DNA of 64,000 nucleotides from Hyphomicrobiales bacterium (GTDB lineage: Bacteria > Pseudomonadota > Alphaproteobacteria > Rhizobiales > Rhizobiaceae): assembly GCA_900470805.1 (NCBI GenBank), contig UCCA01000045.1, positions 1 to 64,000 on the forward strand. The letters run 5' to 3'. Below the pieces are notes generated by a model. The model worked only from the letters and a program-made list of their open reading frames with translations, searched no databases and had not been told where the DNA came from. Below, in pieces: positions 27,109 through 36,113 of the stretch. The first letter of the stretch is position 1. Every line of letters begins with the position of its first letter. A program made the position numbers and the translations under genes.

Positions 27109-28344
27109 ATGACGTCCTTCAAGTTCATTCACGCTGCGGACCTGCATCTCGGCAGTCCTTTCCAGGGGCTTGCGCTGAAGGATCAAGATATCGCGGCGGT
27201 GTTCGTGGAAGCGAGCCGTAGGGCGTTTTCGACTTTGGTCAGTCGCGCGATCGAACTCGGCGTCGATTTCTTTCTGATTGCTGGCGACGTCTATGACGGC
27301 GACTGGAAGGACAACAAGATCGGGCTGTTCTTCAATCGCGAGATGGGCCGCCTCGATCGCGCCGGCATTCCTGTCTACTTCTTGCGCGGAAACCATGACG
27401 CGTTGAGCGTCATCACCAAGACAATCTCCCTGCCGTCCAACGTTCACGAATTCCCAACCGCGAAGCCGGGATCGTTTCGTCTCGACCACCTGAATGTCAT
27501 GCTGCACGGGCAGGGTTTCGCGGAACGGTCCGCAAACGAGAACTTGGCGCTCAATTATCCGGGACCCGTGCGCGGCTACTTCAACATCGGCGTGCTTCAC
27601 ACCTCGATGACTGGACGGGAGCCGCACGCCCCCTACGCGCCGTGCTCCGTCGCCGATCTGCGTTCGCGTGGATATGACTATTGGGCGCTTGGTCATGTGC
27701 ACGAATACGAGGAAGTGGCATCCGATCCGCCGATCATCTTCCCGGGCAATCTCCAGGGGCGCAGCGTTCGCGAGCCGGGCGCCAAGGGGGCCGTGCTTGT
27801 CACCGTCGAAGACGGTCATGTCGAGCTAGAGCGCGTTATCGTCGACGAGGCGCGATTCGCGGTCCGCGACATCGCTATCGACGCGGATCATGGCGCGCCT
27901 GACATCCTCCATCTTGTCGAGCAGGCTGCCCGGTTGGTCTGGGACGGTGCGGAGGAACGCAAGACGGCGTTGCGTATTCGTCTGCAGGGCGTATCGCAGT
28001 TGAACGGGCAGTTCATCGCCCAACGGCAACAATGGATCGACGAGGTTCAGGCCGCATGCCACCGCGCACATGAGGACATCTGGCTGGAAAAGCTTGAACT
28101 GCTGGTCACGGAGCCGCCTGTTTCTGCTGGAACGGACAGTGCCGTACTCGACCTTGGGCGCCTGGTCGCCGAACATGGCAAGGAAGACGATCTGCGAGCG
28201 GAAGCTGAGATATTGATCGCCTCGATCGTGCCAAAGCTGCCGGCGGGCATGGGGGCAGGGGATCTGCCGCTCGATGTCAGTATCGATGTGCTGATGGAAG
28301 AAGCCCGCAAGCTCCTTCTCGCGCGCGGGGAAGGAACGGCGTAA
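27109..28344 (+). CDS. YhaO/SbcD-like metallophosphoesterase (DNA repair exonuclease subunit)
   Basis: 411 residues from the ATG at 27109, with AGAGAAAG upstream. Calcineurin-like metal motifs are all present: D11-L-H13, GDVYDG, RGNHD and the later YWALGHVHEY. The protein should be an Mn2+-dependent nuclease. It is coupled (TAATG overlap) to a 1147-residue ATPase, the same layout as Bacillus YhaO/YhaN and analogous to SbcD/SbcC or Mre11/Rad50. The role is likely DNA end processing; the exact substrate is unknown. Confidence 0.83.
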   Translation: MTSFKFIHAADLHLGSPFQGLALKDQDIAAVFVEASRRAFSTLVSRAIELGVDFFLIAGDVYDGDWKDNKIGLFFNREMGRLDRAGIPVYFLRGNHDALSVITKTISLPSNVHEFPTAKPGSFRLDHLNVMLHGQGFAERSANENLALNYPGPVRGYFNIGVLHTSMTGREPHAPYAPCSVADLRSRGYDYWALGHVHEYEEVASDPPIIFPGNLQGRSVREPGAKGAVLVTVEDGHVELERVIVDEARFAVRDIAIDADHGAPDILHLVEQAARLVWDGAEERKTALRIRLQGVSQLNGQFIAQRQQWIDEVQAACHRAHEDIWLEKLELLVTEPPVSAGTDSAVLDLGRLVAEHGKEDDLRAEAEILIASIVPKLPAGMGAGDLPLDVSIDVLMEEARKLLLARGEGTA

Positions 28345-31300
28345 TGCGTTTTGGCCGCCTCGATATCCTGCGCTACGGAGCACTGACCGACCGTGTACTG
28401 TCGTTTCGGCCGGATGCGAAACTGCATATCGTCTACGGCGCCAATGAAGCGGGCAAATCCTCGGCGTTGAAGGCGATTTCCGATCTGCTCTTCGGTTTCC
28501 CGCATGAGGTGGAGCACGCCTTCCTGCACGATGCCCCGGCGCTGCGGCTGGGCGCGCTGGTTTCCTCGCGTGCCGGGAATGAACTTTCGTTCCGCCGCCG
28601 CCGCGGGCGAAAGAATACGCTGATCGCGCACACTGATCAGGAAGCGCCGCTAGCCGACGACGCGCTCGTTCCGTTTCTTGGCGCCTTGGGTCGGCCGGTA
28701 TTCGAGCGTGCCTTTGGGCTCGACAGTGCCCGCCTGCGCGATGGGGCAAAAGCCATGCTGCAAAGCGGCGGCGAGATCGGCAGCCTGCTCTTTTCCGCGG
28801 CTTCCGGCCTTACCGGCCTTACGAACCTGCGACGCACGCTCGACAACGATGCCGAAGGAATTTTCGCGCAACGCCGTTCTAAGGACAGGCTGTTCTATCA
28901 GGCGCTGGAGCGCCATGAGGATGCGCGCAAGGCCGAGCGCGAGCACGAGTTGAAGTCCGGTGATTGGAAACGTTTGGTCGAGCAGGGTGACACTACCGTC
29001 GCCGCCTTGGCCACGTTGCAGACCGAGCGTCTTGCCAAGCGGCGTGAGCATAACTGTATGGCAGCCCTGCGTGCGCTAGAGCCGTTGATCCGCGAGATCG
29101 ATGCGGAAGAGATCGTCGTCGCATCCTTCTCTGATATCGATGCGGTTGCCGAAACCGAGGACCGGCTCGCTGCCGCGAGCGAAGAGCACCGTATTGCGAT
29201 CGAGAAGCAGACCGCCACGCGTGCCGATGTGATGCGTTTGCGTGATGAGTTGAGTGTGGCACACGTCGATGACGCGCTCTTTGCGGCTGCCGGCAAGATC
29301 ATCGAATGCTACGCCGGGAAATCCGCCTATCTCTCGGCCAAGGCCGATATCGCACGCGTCCGCGGCGAAGTGGACGACTTCGACCAGCGGCTTCGCCAGT
29401 TAATACGCAAGCTCGGCCTGGACGTCGGCGTCGACAGGCTGGAGGCGATGCAGCCCGCCGATGCCGTTCTCGCCCAACTGCAGCAGCTGAAGGAAGCGGG
29501 CCGCGAACTGCACCGGGCGAATGCTGACGTCGAACGCAATCTGGCGAGGGAGCGCGCTTATCTCCGCGACCTTGAGAATATCCACGAGGGACCCCAGCCC
29601 ACGGATCCCCGCCAGCACGCAGACCGACTTTCGGCACTGCAAGCGGAGCTCAACGACATCGCGCGCATCGATAGCCTGCAGGTCCGGGTGGACCGTGCGC
29701 AGTCGGAACTTGAAGAGGGTATTGGGCGGCTTAACCCGGCAATCGCCGGCCTTGAGCAGATCGTCTCGGTTCCGCTGCCTGAGATTTCCTCGCTGACGTC
29801 GCACCAGCGAGCGATCGATGCTGCAAACGCCGTCGCACGTGATGTTGCAAGTCAGATCGCCAATGTGGCCTCGGAAGCGCGCTCTGTTGGCGACGAGATG
29901 GCTCGGCTCGAGGGCGGCGATGTCATCGTTACCCGCGAGGAGATCGCCAGGGAGCGGGCGCTGCGCGACCAGTTCTTGCGCAGCTTCTTAGATGAACCCG
30001 TGAAGACGGCGCATGTGGCTGTCGAAAGCGCCGTGGTGCAGGCGGACAGGCTTGCCGATCTGGCTCTCGCCGACGCCCAGCGCGTCGCCCGCCACACGCA
30101 GCTCCAGATGCGCTCCAGCGAGGTGGCGCGGACGCAGGCCCGGCTTCAAGCAGAGCAATGGGAGGCCAGCCAGACGATCGCGTCACTGGATGCCGACTAT
30201 CGCGCTCTCTTTTCAGCGTCGGGTGTCGAGCCGCTTGGTTGTGCGCAGATGATCGACTGGCGTCGAGCGATCGACACGCTGTCGAACCAGCGGACCGCGT
30301 TAAATGCGCTGGCGGACGAACTGTCGGTTCTGCGCTTCGCTGAAGAGCGGGTGATGCCGTTGCTTGTCGAAATCGCGCGGCAGACCGACCTGCCAGACGG
30401 GCGGGGTCTGCCGTGCACGGTGCTGAGCAGAGCGCTCACGCGCCATCTCGATGCAATGGATCAGCGCTGGAGCGAGACCCGCGCAACCGAAGGAAAGCAC
30501 GCCTCAAGCCTCGAGAGCATTGCCGATTTCGAAACGGATGCCGCAGATCTTGGTATGCGGATCGAGCGCTGGCAGCAACAGTTCTCGAACGTGACATCGG
30601 CGTTGGGGCTGGGGGAGAACGCCACGATCGAGATGGCGGAGGCCACTCTGGATGTCTGGAGACAGGTACCGCAACTGCTTGCCGAGCGCGCAAACCGGGA
30701 TCGTCGCGTTCGCGGCATGTCGCGCGATATCGCGGTATTCGAACAGGCGGTCGGCGGCCTCACCTTGGAGCATGCGACAGATTTGTTGTCACTTTCGGCG
30801 GATGCCGCGATCGACATGCTGCACCAGAGAGCGGTGTCCGTAAACGCCGAACAGCAGCGGCGCTCTCGTCTGGTGACGGACCTTGGGCTCGCCGAACTGT
30901 CGCTCGGCCGCTGCAATCAGGACGCTGACGCCAGCGAAGCTGTTCTATCAGCGCTGACCAGCATGCTTCCCTTGACGATTGATCCGATGGCGCTGTTGCA
31001 GCGGATGCGCGATCGGCGCTTGGCTCTCGCTAACCTTCTTTCCAGCCGCCGCCGGTTCGTCGAGCAGGCCAATGGTGAAAGCGAGGCTGCCGTGAGGTCC
31101 GCGCTTGTGGATTTCGATCGAACGGAAGCAGGTCTTCGGATCGAACAGCTTGAGCGCGAAGACGTCGATTTGGTTGCGCGTCTCGGTGATTTGACCGCCG
31201 AGGTCGCAGACAACCAGCGTCGCCGGCAGGAGCTGGAGACTAGCAAGAGCGTCGAATTCGCGGTATTCGAGCGCCTGTCCGCGGAGCAGGAAACGAAAGA

Positions 31301-31787
31301 TCTGGCGCGACAATGGGTGGTGCTGAAGCTTGCTTCGCGCATGCTCTCCAGTTCCATGGAAGCATACCGCGAGGCGCAGTCCGATCCGGTTATTCTGCGT
31401 GCCGGCGCTGTGTTTTCGGTCCTGACGGAAGGCGCTTTCAGCGGCTTGGCGCAGGAGTACGGTGATGACGATGCGCTCCACCTCGCCGCCGTACGTATCG
31501 GTGGCGAACGCGTTCCTCTTGCAGGCCTGAGCGAAGGGACCGGCGACCAGCTTTACCTGGCGCTGCGCCTGGCGTTCATCGAAGATTACTGCTCGCGCAA
31601 CGAACCGGCGCCCCTGGTGATTGACGACATTTTCCAGACCTTCGATGACGACCGAACCCGTTCCGGCCTGAAAGCGCTGGCTTCGACGTCAGACGGGTTC
31701 CAGACCATTCTCTTTACCCACCAGGCAAGCGTTGTCGAGATCGCCAAGCGCGAGCTTGCCGGCGATGTCGACATCATCAGGATGTAA
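28344..31787 (+). CDS. YhaN-like SMC/Rad50-type AAA ATPase
   Basis: 1147 residues. Walker A GANEAGKSS is at residues 32-40. The centre is a long charged helical region with coiled-coil character (repeated LER, ARLQAEQWEA, RRRQELETSKS). The C-terminal half-site has the signature GLSEGTGDQLYLALRLA and Walker B PLVIDDIFQTFDDD near residue 1100. The two ends would fold into one ATPase head joined by the coiled coil. It partners the YhaO-like nuclease encoded just upstream. It is longer than many YhaN proteins (about 960 residues in Bacillus). Confidence 0.85.
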   Translation: MRFGRLDILRYGALTDRVLSFRPDAKLHIVYGANEAGKSSALKAISDLLFGFPHEVEHAFLHDAPALRLGALVSSRAGNELSFRRRRGRKNTLIAHTDQEAPLADDALVPFLGALGRPVFERAFGLDSARLRDGAKAMLQSGGEIGSLLFSAASGLTGLTNLRRTLDNDAEGIFAQRRSKDRLFYQALERHEDARKAEREHELKSGDWKRLVEQGDTTVAALATLQTERLAKRREHNCMAALRALEPLIREIDAEEIVVASFSDIDAVAETEDRLAAASEEHRIAIEKQTATRADVMRLRDELSVAHVDDALFAAAGKIIECYAGKSAYLSAKADIARVRGEVDDFDQRLRQLIRKLGLDVGVDRLEAMQPADAVLAQLQQLKEAGRELHRANADVERNLARERAYLRDLENIHEGPQPTDPRQHADRLSALQAELNDIARIDSLQVRVDRAQSELEEGIGRLNPAIAGLEQIVSVPLPEISSLTSHQRAIDAANAVARDVASQIANVASEARSVGDEMARLEGGDVIVTREEIARERALRDQFLRSFLDEPVKTAHVAVESAVVQADRLADLALADAQRVARHTQLQMRSSEVARTQARLQAEQWEASQTIASLDADYRALFSASGVEPLGCAQMIDWRRAIDTLSNQRTALNALADELSVLRFAEERVMPLLVEIARQTDLPDGRGLPCTVLSRALTRHLDAMDQRWSETRATEGKHASSLESIADFETDAADLGMRIERWQQQFSNVTSALGLGENATIEMAEATLDVWRQVPQLLAERANRDRRVRGMSRDIAVFEQAVGGLTLEHATDLLSLSADAAIDMLHQRAVSVNAEQQRRSRLVTDLGLAELSLGRCNQDADASEAVLSALTSMLPLTIDPMALLQRMRDRRLALANLLSSRRRFVEQANGESEAAVRSALVDFDRTEAGLRIEQLEREDVDLVARLGDLTAEVADNQRRRQELETSKSVEFAVFERLSAEQETKDLARQWVVLKLASRMLSSSMEAYREAQSDPVILRAGAVFSVLTEGAFSGLAQEYGDDDALHLAAVRIGGERVPLAGLSEGTGDQLYLALRLAFIEDYCSRNEPAPLVIDDIFQTFDDDRTRSGLKALASTSDGFQTILFTHQASVVEIAKRELAGDVDIIRM

Positions 31788-31816
31788 GCTTTCGCTTGAC
31801 GCTGGTTTTAGCCCGA

Positions 31817-32044
31817 CTAAGCCGAAGCCGATTCCACGTCATGCAAGGCACTGTCGGATAGCAGCGCAGGCTCTGGCTTGGCGCTGACAAACAGGGACGA
31901 GTGGCTGTTGATCACTGTGCCGTCCGCCAATTTAAGCAAAGGACCGTCTATCGCGGATACAACCTCGGAAAAGGTGAGTTCGCTCCATCCATCGGATGTG
32001 CCCTCGATAATCGTAAATCGGTACTGCCGTCCCTCGTCAAACAT
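31817..32044 (-). CDS. Small hypothetical protein
   Basis: 75 residues with an excellent GGAGGA ribosome site before the ATG. The sequence (RQYRFTIIEGTSDGWSELTFSEVV...INSHSSLFVSAKPE) suggests a small beta-rich soluble protein. Family not recognised. A longer plus-strand frame that overlaps it is explained by the downstream gene starting at 32216. Confidence 0.6.
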   Translation of the reverse strand: MFDEGRQYRFTIIEGTSDGWSELTFSEVVSAIDGPLLKLADGTVINSHSSLFVSAKPEPALLSDSALHDVESASA

Positions 32045-32215
32045 CGTCTTCCTCCAAGAATGTTCAGACCTACCGTGACACCACGAGTTCTGGAGTCAAT
32101 ATCTTTGGTTTTCAATGGTGCGATCAGAAAAAATCAATTTTTATGCTCAAGAGTGGAAGTAGAACTCTGGAAAAATTGTAAATATATCTACATTATAGTG
32201 GAGTTGGAGAAAAAT

Positions 32216-32671
32216 ATGTTTGAATCGCCGTCGAGCCTGAACAAGTTGCAAGCAGCATTTTCCGAGAATATCAGCTATTCAGAATACTTTCTGGGGCTGC
32301 ATGCTTTCTTTGAAGGCGAGGTCATATTCGCACGCGATGTCGTCCATCTCAACCTCGAATTGCCCCCATTTCCTGGCGATGCGGATGCAGCCTGGGACTG
32401 GTTTCGCGACAATCTGCGCGGTGCCAAGGAACAGGAAACCTTCGTCTACGAACTGGCCTTCGCAATGGACAACGAAGACGATCCCGACATGGAAGCGCTG
32501 GTCGAACTCAGCCGGAGATCACCGATGACGGTGTGGATGATCGATCTCGCCCAGCAGGAAGCGCCGGACGCAGGGCGCCGCTATGTTGTTATTACCATTC
32601 CGACAAAGAAAAGCGCCCGCGAGTTCAAAGACGCGTATCACGGCAAGGATGGCGGGCCTCTTCTAAAGTAG
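32216..32671 (+). CDS. Hypothetical protein
   Basis: 151 residues from the ATG at 32216, preceded by purine-rich GGAGTTGGAG. The frame extends upstream but that part is AT-rich and overlaps the divergent gene at 31817-32044. Acidic soluble protein (FPGDADAAWDWFRDNL, MDNEDDPDMEALVELSRR, VVITIPTKKSAREFKDAYHGKDG). No family recognised. The lower GC content of 32080-32260 suggests a promoter or a horizontally acquired start. Confidence 0.5.
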   Translation: MFESPSSLNKLQAAFSENISYSEYFLGLHAFFEGEVIFARDVVHLNLELPPFPGDADAAWDWFRDNLRGAKEQETFVYELAFAMDNEDDPDMEALVELSRRSPMTVWMIDLAQQEAPDAGRRYVVITIPTKKSAREFKDAYHGKDGGPLLK

Positions 32672-32694
32672 TCCGGAGCGCGAATAGCGTTTCC

Positions 32695-32916
32695 TTACGC
32701 CGACTTTGAACTCAGCTCTTCTCGGGCTAGCCGACCAAACTCGCCCTCGTCGCGTATCCCGAACTCAAACCAGTCGACAAGTGCCTTTGCCGTCGATTGT
32801 CCCTGCGAACTGACTGCTTCGATGCCATGCTCGCTGCACACATCCCTGAGCACCCGATCGAGCATATCCATCACGTCAGGTGTCAGCGGTTCTTTTGGCC
32901 AGTCGGTCTTTGTCAT
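32695..32916 (-). CDS. Small hypothetical protein
   Basis: 73 residues from the ATG at 32916 (CGAGGG upstream). Helical and acidic: DWPKEPLTPDVMDMLDRVLRD, CSEHGIEAVSSQGQSTAKALVDWFEFG. The composition resembles small rhizobial proteins of unknown function, but I cannot name the family. Confidence 0.55.
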   Translation of the reverse strand: MTKTDWPKEPLTPDVMDMLDRVLRDVCSEHGIEAVSSQGQSTAKALVDWFEFGIRDEGEFGRLAREELSSKSA

Positions 32917-33040
32917 GAAGTTCGCCCTCGTTTTCGCTAGGATAGCGTGTATTCGCTTCGATGCTATTGCGACCAAAACACAGTCGCTGGAATTCTGTCA
33001 GCGATCTGGCTTTTAGCCTTACCTACAGCACTTGCGCGGC

Positions 33041-34183
33041 TCAACGCGGCGCGACGATCTTGCTCGCCAGTCTGAAGGGGCTGGCGAGCGCGGCGCCTGC
33101 GGCGTCGAAGACGAACGCGCCGACTTCGCTTGCCGAGGCTCCACGCTGCCCTTGGCTGGAAACAAGTTGCGGACCCAGTTTAGCCAAGCTCGCGTAGCGG
33201 TCGTGCCCGAGGCCATCGACGCCCTTGACGGAGGTGATGTCGATAATCCGCACGCCATATTTTCGCGCCGCCGCCTGGATCGCGGGATCATTGACATCAA
33301 GACGTCCGATGCGCTGGCGTTCGCCGCCGATGAAACTGGAGACGGCCAGCGCTCGATCATCCTTCGAAACGAACAGGACGATTGGGTTTTTCAGCTTGCC
33401 GATGACATCAAGCTGCGTTTGGAAAACGTCGGCATCGATGTCGGGCGCTGCAAGCACGACCATCAATTTGCCAAGCACATCGTCCCTCCCCGCAAGCTTC
33501 AGCTCGCGCAGCGCTTCCATGATCAGGAAGCTACCCATGCTGTGGCCGAAAAGAACGATACGCTTCATCCTTGGCTGGGAAGCGACGGATAATAAAAGGT
33601 CTCGCAGATCGTCGCGCGACGCCAGGACAGCGTCACGGTCGGCAACATACCCTGTTACCGCACCTTCAGATGGCCACGAGAACAGCACCGGCGTTCCGCC
33701 GGTATTCGCATCGGCGGTGATCTGTGCAAACCGGAAAAGCGCTTCCTGGAAACTGTAGTTGTATCCGTGCACGAAGATAGCGGTCGTTCCCATCTTGTCG
33801 ACGTTGGCCGCTGCGGAGGCAAGAAAATCCTGCTTTGATAAATTGCTCCGGTCGGTCACGACCATATCGTGCTTGGGGTCGGGCAGGCTTCCGGGATACT
33901 CGATTTCGGGGGATTTATGTGTAGGTGGAATCGAGACGGTGTAGCGTTGGTAGGACACCGCAGCGCTCCGAACAGTATCGTAGCCGTTCGCGGCTGGATC
34001 CGGTTGTCGGTTGGTTGCCGACAGAAGAACGATTTCGCGCCCGATAGATGGGTTGACCGCAACAGGCTGGAGAACGACAGGACTAGGGCGGGACACGCAG
34101 CCGGCCGACAAGGAAAGTGTCGTTAGAATTATGAGCATGCGCGCGGCAGACACCAATTCCGGCAGAGACCGACAGATAGGCAT
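33041..34183 (-). CDS. Alpha/beta hydrolase lipoprotein (DUF900 family)
   Basis: 380 residues. The ATG at 34183 has AGGA 6 bp upstream; a later Met (34138) would give a shorter signal peptide. The lipobox LSAGC predicts an outer- or inner-membrane lipoprotein. The hydrolase core shows IFVHGYNYSFQEALFR and the nucleophile elbow GHSMG, typical of DUF900 proteins; possible catalytic Asp and His lie in FVSKDDRAL and GLGHDRY. It is probably an esterase or lipase of unknown substrate at the periplasmic face. Confidence 0.75.
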   Translation of the reverse strand: MPICRSLPELVSAARMLIILTTLSLSAGCVSRPSPVVLQPVAVNPSIGREIVLLSATNRQPDPAANGYDTVRSAAVSYQRYTVSIPPTHKSPEIEYPGSLPDPKHDMVVTDRSNLSKQDFLASAAANVDKMGTTAIFVHGYNYSFQEALFRFAQITADANTGGTPVLFSWPSEGAVTGYVADRDAVLASRDDLRDLLLSVASQPRMKRIVLFGHSMGSFLIMEALRELKLAGRDDVLGKLMVVLAAPDIDADVFQTQLDVIGKLKNPIVLFVSKDDRALAVSSFIGGERQRIGRLDVNDPAIQAAARKYGVRIIDITSVKGVDGLGHDRYASLAKLGPQLVSSQGQRGASASEVGAFVFDAAGAALASPFRLASKIVAPR

Positions 34184-34376
34184 TTATGTCCTGAGACGGC
34201 TCTCCGCCGCGAAAGCTAGATAATCAGTTCTGGCCAGACCAAGTGTCGAGTCGCGGCAACATCTGCGATGCTCTAGCAGATTGCCGAATGGCATGGCAAT
34301 CGCTCTCGTTGCCCGCGTTTTATAGGCGATGGGGCATCTACAATCGGTAGCACTTTTGCAGAGCGCCAGGCAGTTT

Positions 34377-34544
34377 CTACAATTGTCGGGATTGTTGTTC
34401 GGCCTGCTCGGAAAGATGTGCCGCTCTTGCCAGCTGCGCGCCAATGCGGCGCTTTTCCATTTCCGATACTCTCACCAATGCAGGATTTTCGTTACGCGGA
34501 TTATCAGCCTTGAGCCGAATGACGCTGTCTTGTGCGGTCGTCAT
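34377..34544 (-). CDS. Very small hypothetical protein (55 aa)
   Basis: A 55-codon frame with coding-like composition (VIRLKADNPRNENPALV, EMEKRRIGAQLARAAHLSEQ), mostly charged and helical. AGGTTGG lies a few bases before the ATG. It is located upstream of the DUF900 gene in the same direction, 190 bp away. No family known to me. Confidence 0.4.
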   Translation of the reverse strand: MTTAQDSVIRLKADNPRNENPALVRVSEMEKRRIGAQLARAAHLSEQAEQQSRQL

Positions 34545-34674
34545 GCTTCCAACCTAAAATATGCGGGCATTGTCTGCCTCTATGGCCGCTCTCTGCCCCT
34601 GCGCTTTCCAAGTCGGCAAGCGCAAGGTCGTTTTTCTTCCGAAGCCGGTGGCACGGATGGGTGAGAGGTCTCTA

Positions 34675-34836
34675 TCAGCGTCGCAATAGGCGCATTGCCA
34701 GCGACACCACGAAGAGAACGACAAATATGAAGAACAGAACTTGGGCTATAGATGCGGATGCACCTGCAATTCCGCCGAAACCCAACACGCCTGCAATAAG
34801 CGCGACAACCAGGAAGACGAGGGCGTAATAAAGCAT
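34675..34836 (-). CDS. DUF1328 small membrane protein (YtjA family)
   Basis: 53 residues: MLYYALVFLVVALIAGVLGF, then GGIAGASASIAQVLFFIF and VVLFVVSLAMRLLRR. Two membrane helices with the GFGGIAG turn are diagnostic of DUF1328/YtjA. GGAG is 7 bp upstream of the ATG. An EcfG-type promoter (34865-34889) lies just upstream, so it is likely induced by the general stress response. Confidence 0.85.
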   Translation of the reverse strand: MLYYALVFLVVALIAGVLGFGGIAGASASIAQVLFFIFVVLFVVSLAMRLLRR

Positions 34837-34864
34837 CGGAAATCTCCTTTGTCCGTTTGGTTGA

Positions 34865-34889
34865 AACGGACAAAGGTCGCGTAAGTTCC
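34865..34889 (-). promoter_or_regulatory. EcfG/RpoE2-type general stress promoter for the DUF1328 gene
   Basis: On the minus strand GGAAC (complement of 34885-34889), a 16-bp spacer and CGTT (complement of 34865-34868) match the alphaproteobacterial EcfG consensus GGAAC-N16/17-cGTT. It lies about 30 bp upstream of the DUF1328 start codon. Confidence 0.75.
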
Positions 34890-34910
34890 GCGTGCGAGAA
34901 AATCTTTGCT

Positions 34911-35438
34911 CTACGTGGCGGCGCCTATCGCCGGACGCGCAAACCGGTCCCCTTCATTCGGCGCAGGCGGCTCGGCGGCATTCAGGTAGAATTTCAGCGG
35001 CGCAGTCAAGGCAAACCACAACGAGGCACCGAGCATGAAATAGGTGCCGGCCACATCGTCACTGAGGTGGGTGAACGGAAGCAGTGCAGACCCGAAAAGT
35101 ACAGCCATTCGCAAGGCCCATTCGTTCTGTCGCTTGTCGAGTGCGCTGGCGCGCAAAGCCTTGAAATCATTCGGTCCATATTGCCCATCCGGTGCCTTCA
35201 TGCGCAACAAGCGCAGGCCCGATGGCAGGACAAGCATGATCAGGGCAGCTTGCCCCAACAGCAAGATGGTGCCTGCCAGATATTGCAGGCTCGCAATCAT
35301 CAGAACAAAAACCACGAGCACATGCCAGACAGGCTCAAGCGTGTCCGGGCGCTGTCTCGTGTTGTCGTGCCATATTTTCAGAATGGTCGCCGCGCCATCG
35401 AGCAGCGGTTCGTCTACATACCGATTGATCCAGTTCAT
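34911..35438 (-). CDS. Hypothetical integral membrane protein
   Basis: 175 residues from the ATG at 35438 (a TTG 12 bp upstream is possible). About four hydrophobic segments: HVLVVFVLMIASLQYLAGTI, LLGQAALIMLVLPSGLRLL, RMAVLFGSALLPF, GTYFMLGASLWFALTAPL. No family recognised. It sits among small stress-type genes. Confidence 0.55.
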   Translation of the reverse strand: MNWINRYVDEPLLDGAATILKIWHDNTRQRPDTLEPVWHVLVVFVLMIASLQYLAGTILLLGQAALIMLVLPSGLRLLRMKAPDGQYGPNDFKALRASALDKRQNEWALRMAVLFGSALLPFTHLSDDVAGTYFMLGASLWFALTAPLKFYLNAAEPPAPNEGDRFARPAIGAAT

Positions 35439-35530
35439 GCGCTCGCCCAAGACGCTTCGTCGTCAGGCCTTTCATGAACATCAAATTCGTCGGTATCGTG
35501 GCAAGCGACGGATCCAAAGCATATGTCGAA

Positions 35531-35716
35531 TTACCGCGCGACGTGCTCCGGCTTGTTCTTCGTCTTGGTAGAGGCGAATTCCTCTAATTCCTTCTGTGTC
35601 ATCGAATTCGCCATTTCCCGAGACGCACCCTTCAGTTTGCTCTTGGGCGTATCACCGCGCTTGGCCGACAGAGCCGCGCCAGCGGCTTTCTGCTGCGCTT
35701 TCGATTTTGCTGGCAT
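35531..35716 (-). CDS. DUF3008 family small basic protein
   Basis: 61 residues: MPAKSKAQQKAAGAALSAKR, KLKGASREMANSMTQKELEE and FASTKTKNKPEHVAR. This is the typical DUF3008 sequence, a lysine/alanine-rich cytoplasmic protein common in rhizobia and often in stress regulons. The ribosome site AAGGGAA precedes the ATG. No EcfG motif was found in its short upstream region. Confidence 0.85.
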   Translation of the reverse strand: MPAKSKAQQKAAGAALSAKRGDTPKSKLKGASREMANSMTQKELEEFASTKTKNKPEHVAR

Positions 35717-35764
35717 GGTATTTTCCCTTTCGGTCGGGGTCTTTCCGCAAAGTGCAGCGAAAAG

Positions 35765-35797
35765 CTATCCAGCTTGTCTTGTCGGCAAGCTGGATAG
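35765..35797 (-). terminator. Rho-independent terminator after the glycine-zipper lipoprotein gene
   Basis: A perfect 12-bp stem (CTATCCAGCTTG/CAAGCTGGATAG) with a 9-nt loop. On the minus strand it is followed by CTTTTC. It separates the lipoprotein gene from the DUF3008 gene. Confidence 0.8.
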
Positions 35798-35807
35798 GCG
35801 ATGCGTA

Positions 35808-36065
35808 TTAGCGGCAACGCGCTTCATATGTGCGGCCATAACGGTCACGATAAACGCAATAGCCGCGACGTTCGGTCGATTGGCCGATCAAAGCGCCGGC
35901 AACGCCACCTGCGACCGCGCCAACTGCAGCACCGCCCCAGCTGTTGGTTACGGCACCGCCGATGACCGCGCCAGTGCCGGCGCCAATGGCCGTCCCCTGC
36001 TCGGTGGCGGTACAGGACGCAAGTGTGCCAACCACTGCGCTCACCAATACAATTGTTCTGATCAT
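35808..36065 (-). CDS. Glycine-zipper outer-membrane-type lipoprotein
   Basis: 85 residues from the ATG at 36065, chosen because GGAGAG is at ideal spacing. The signal peptide ends in the lipobox LASC. A glycine zipper follows (GAGTGAVIGGAVTNSWGGAA, VGAVAGGVAGALIGQ), and the C-terminus (GYCVYRDRYGRTYEARC) is typical of YMGG/SlyB-like proteins. It is likely anchored in the envelope and stress-linked. It is 48 bp downstream of the next gene and may share its promoter. Confidence 0.8.
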   Translation of the reverse strand: MIRTIVLVSAVVGTLASCTATEQGTAIGAGTGAVIGGAVTNSWGGAAVGAVAGGVAGALIGQSTERRGYCVYRDRYGRTYEARCR

Positions 36066-36113
36066 TCTTTCTCTCCTTGAATGAAACATTAGGACGTAAG
36101 CCAGAAAAACTGG

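Noticed and set aside
31901..32215. N-terminal extension of the hypothetical gene at 32216
   Set aside because: The extension overlaps the divergent gene at 31817-32044, which has an excellent ribosome site, and passes through AT-rich non-coding-like sequence.
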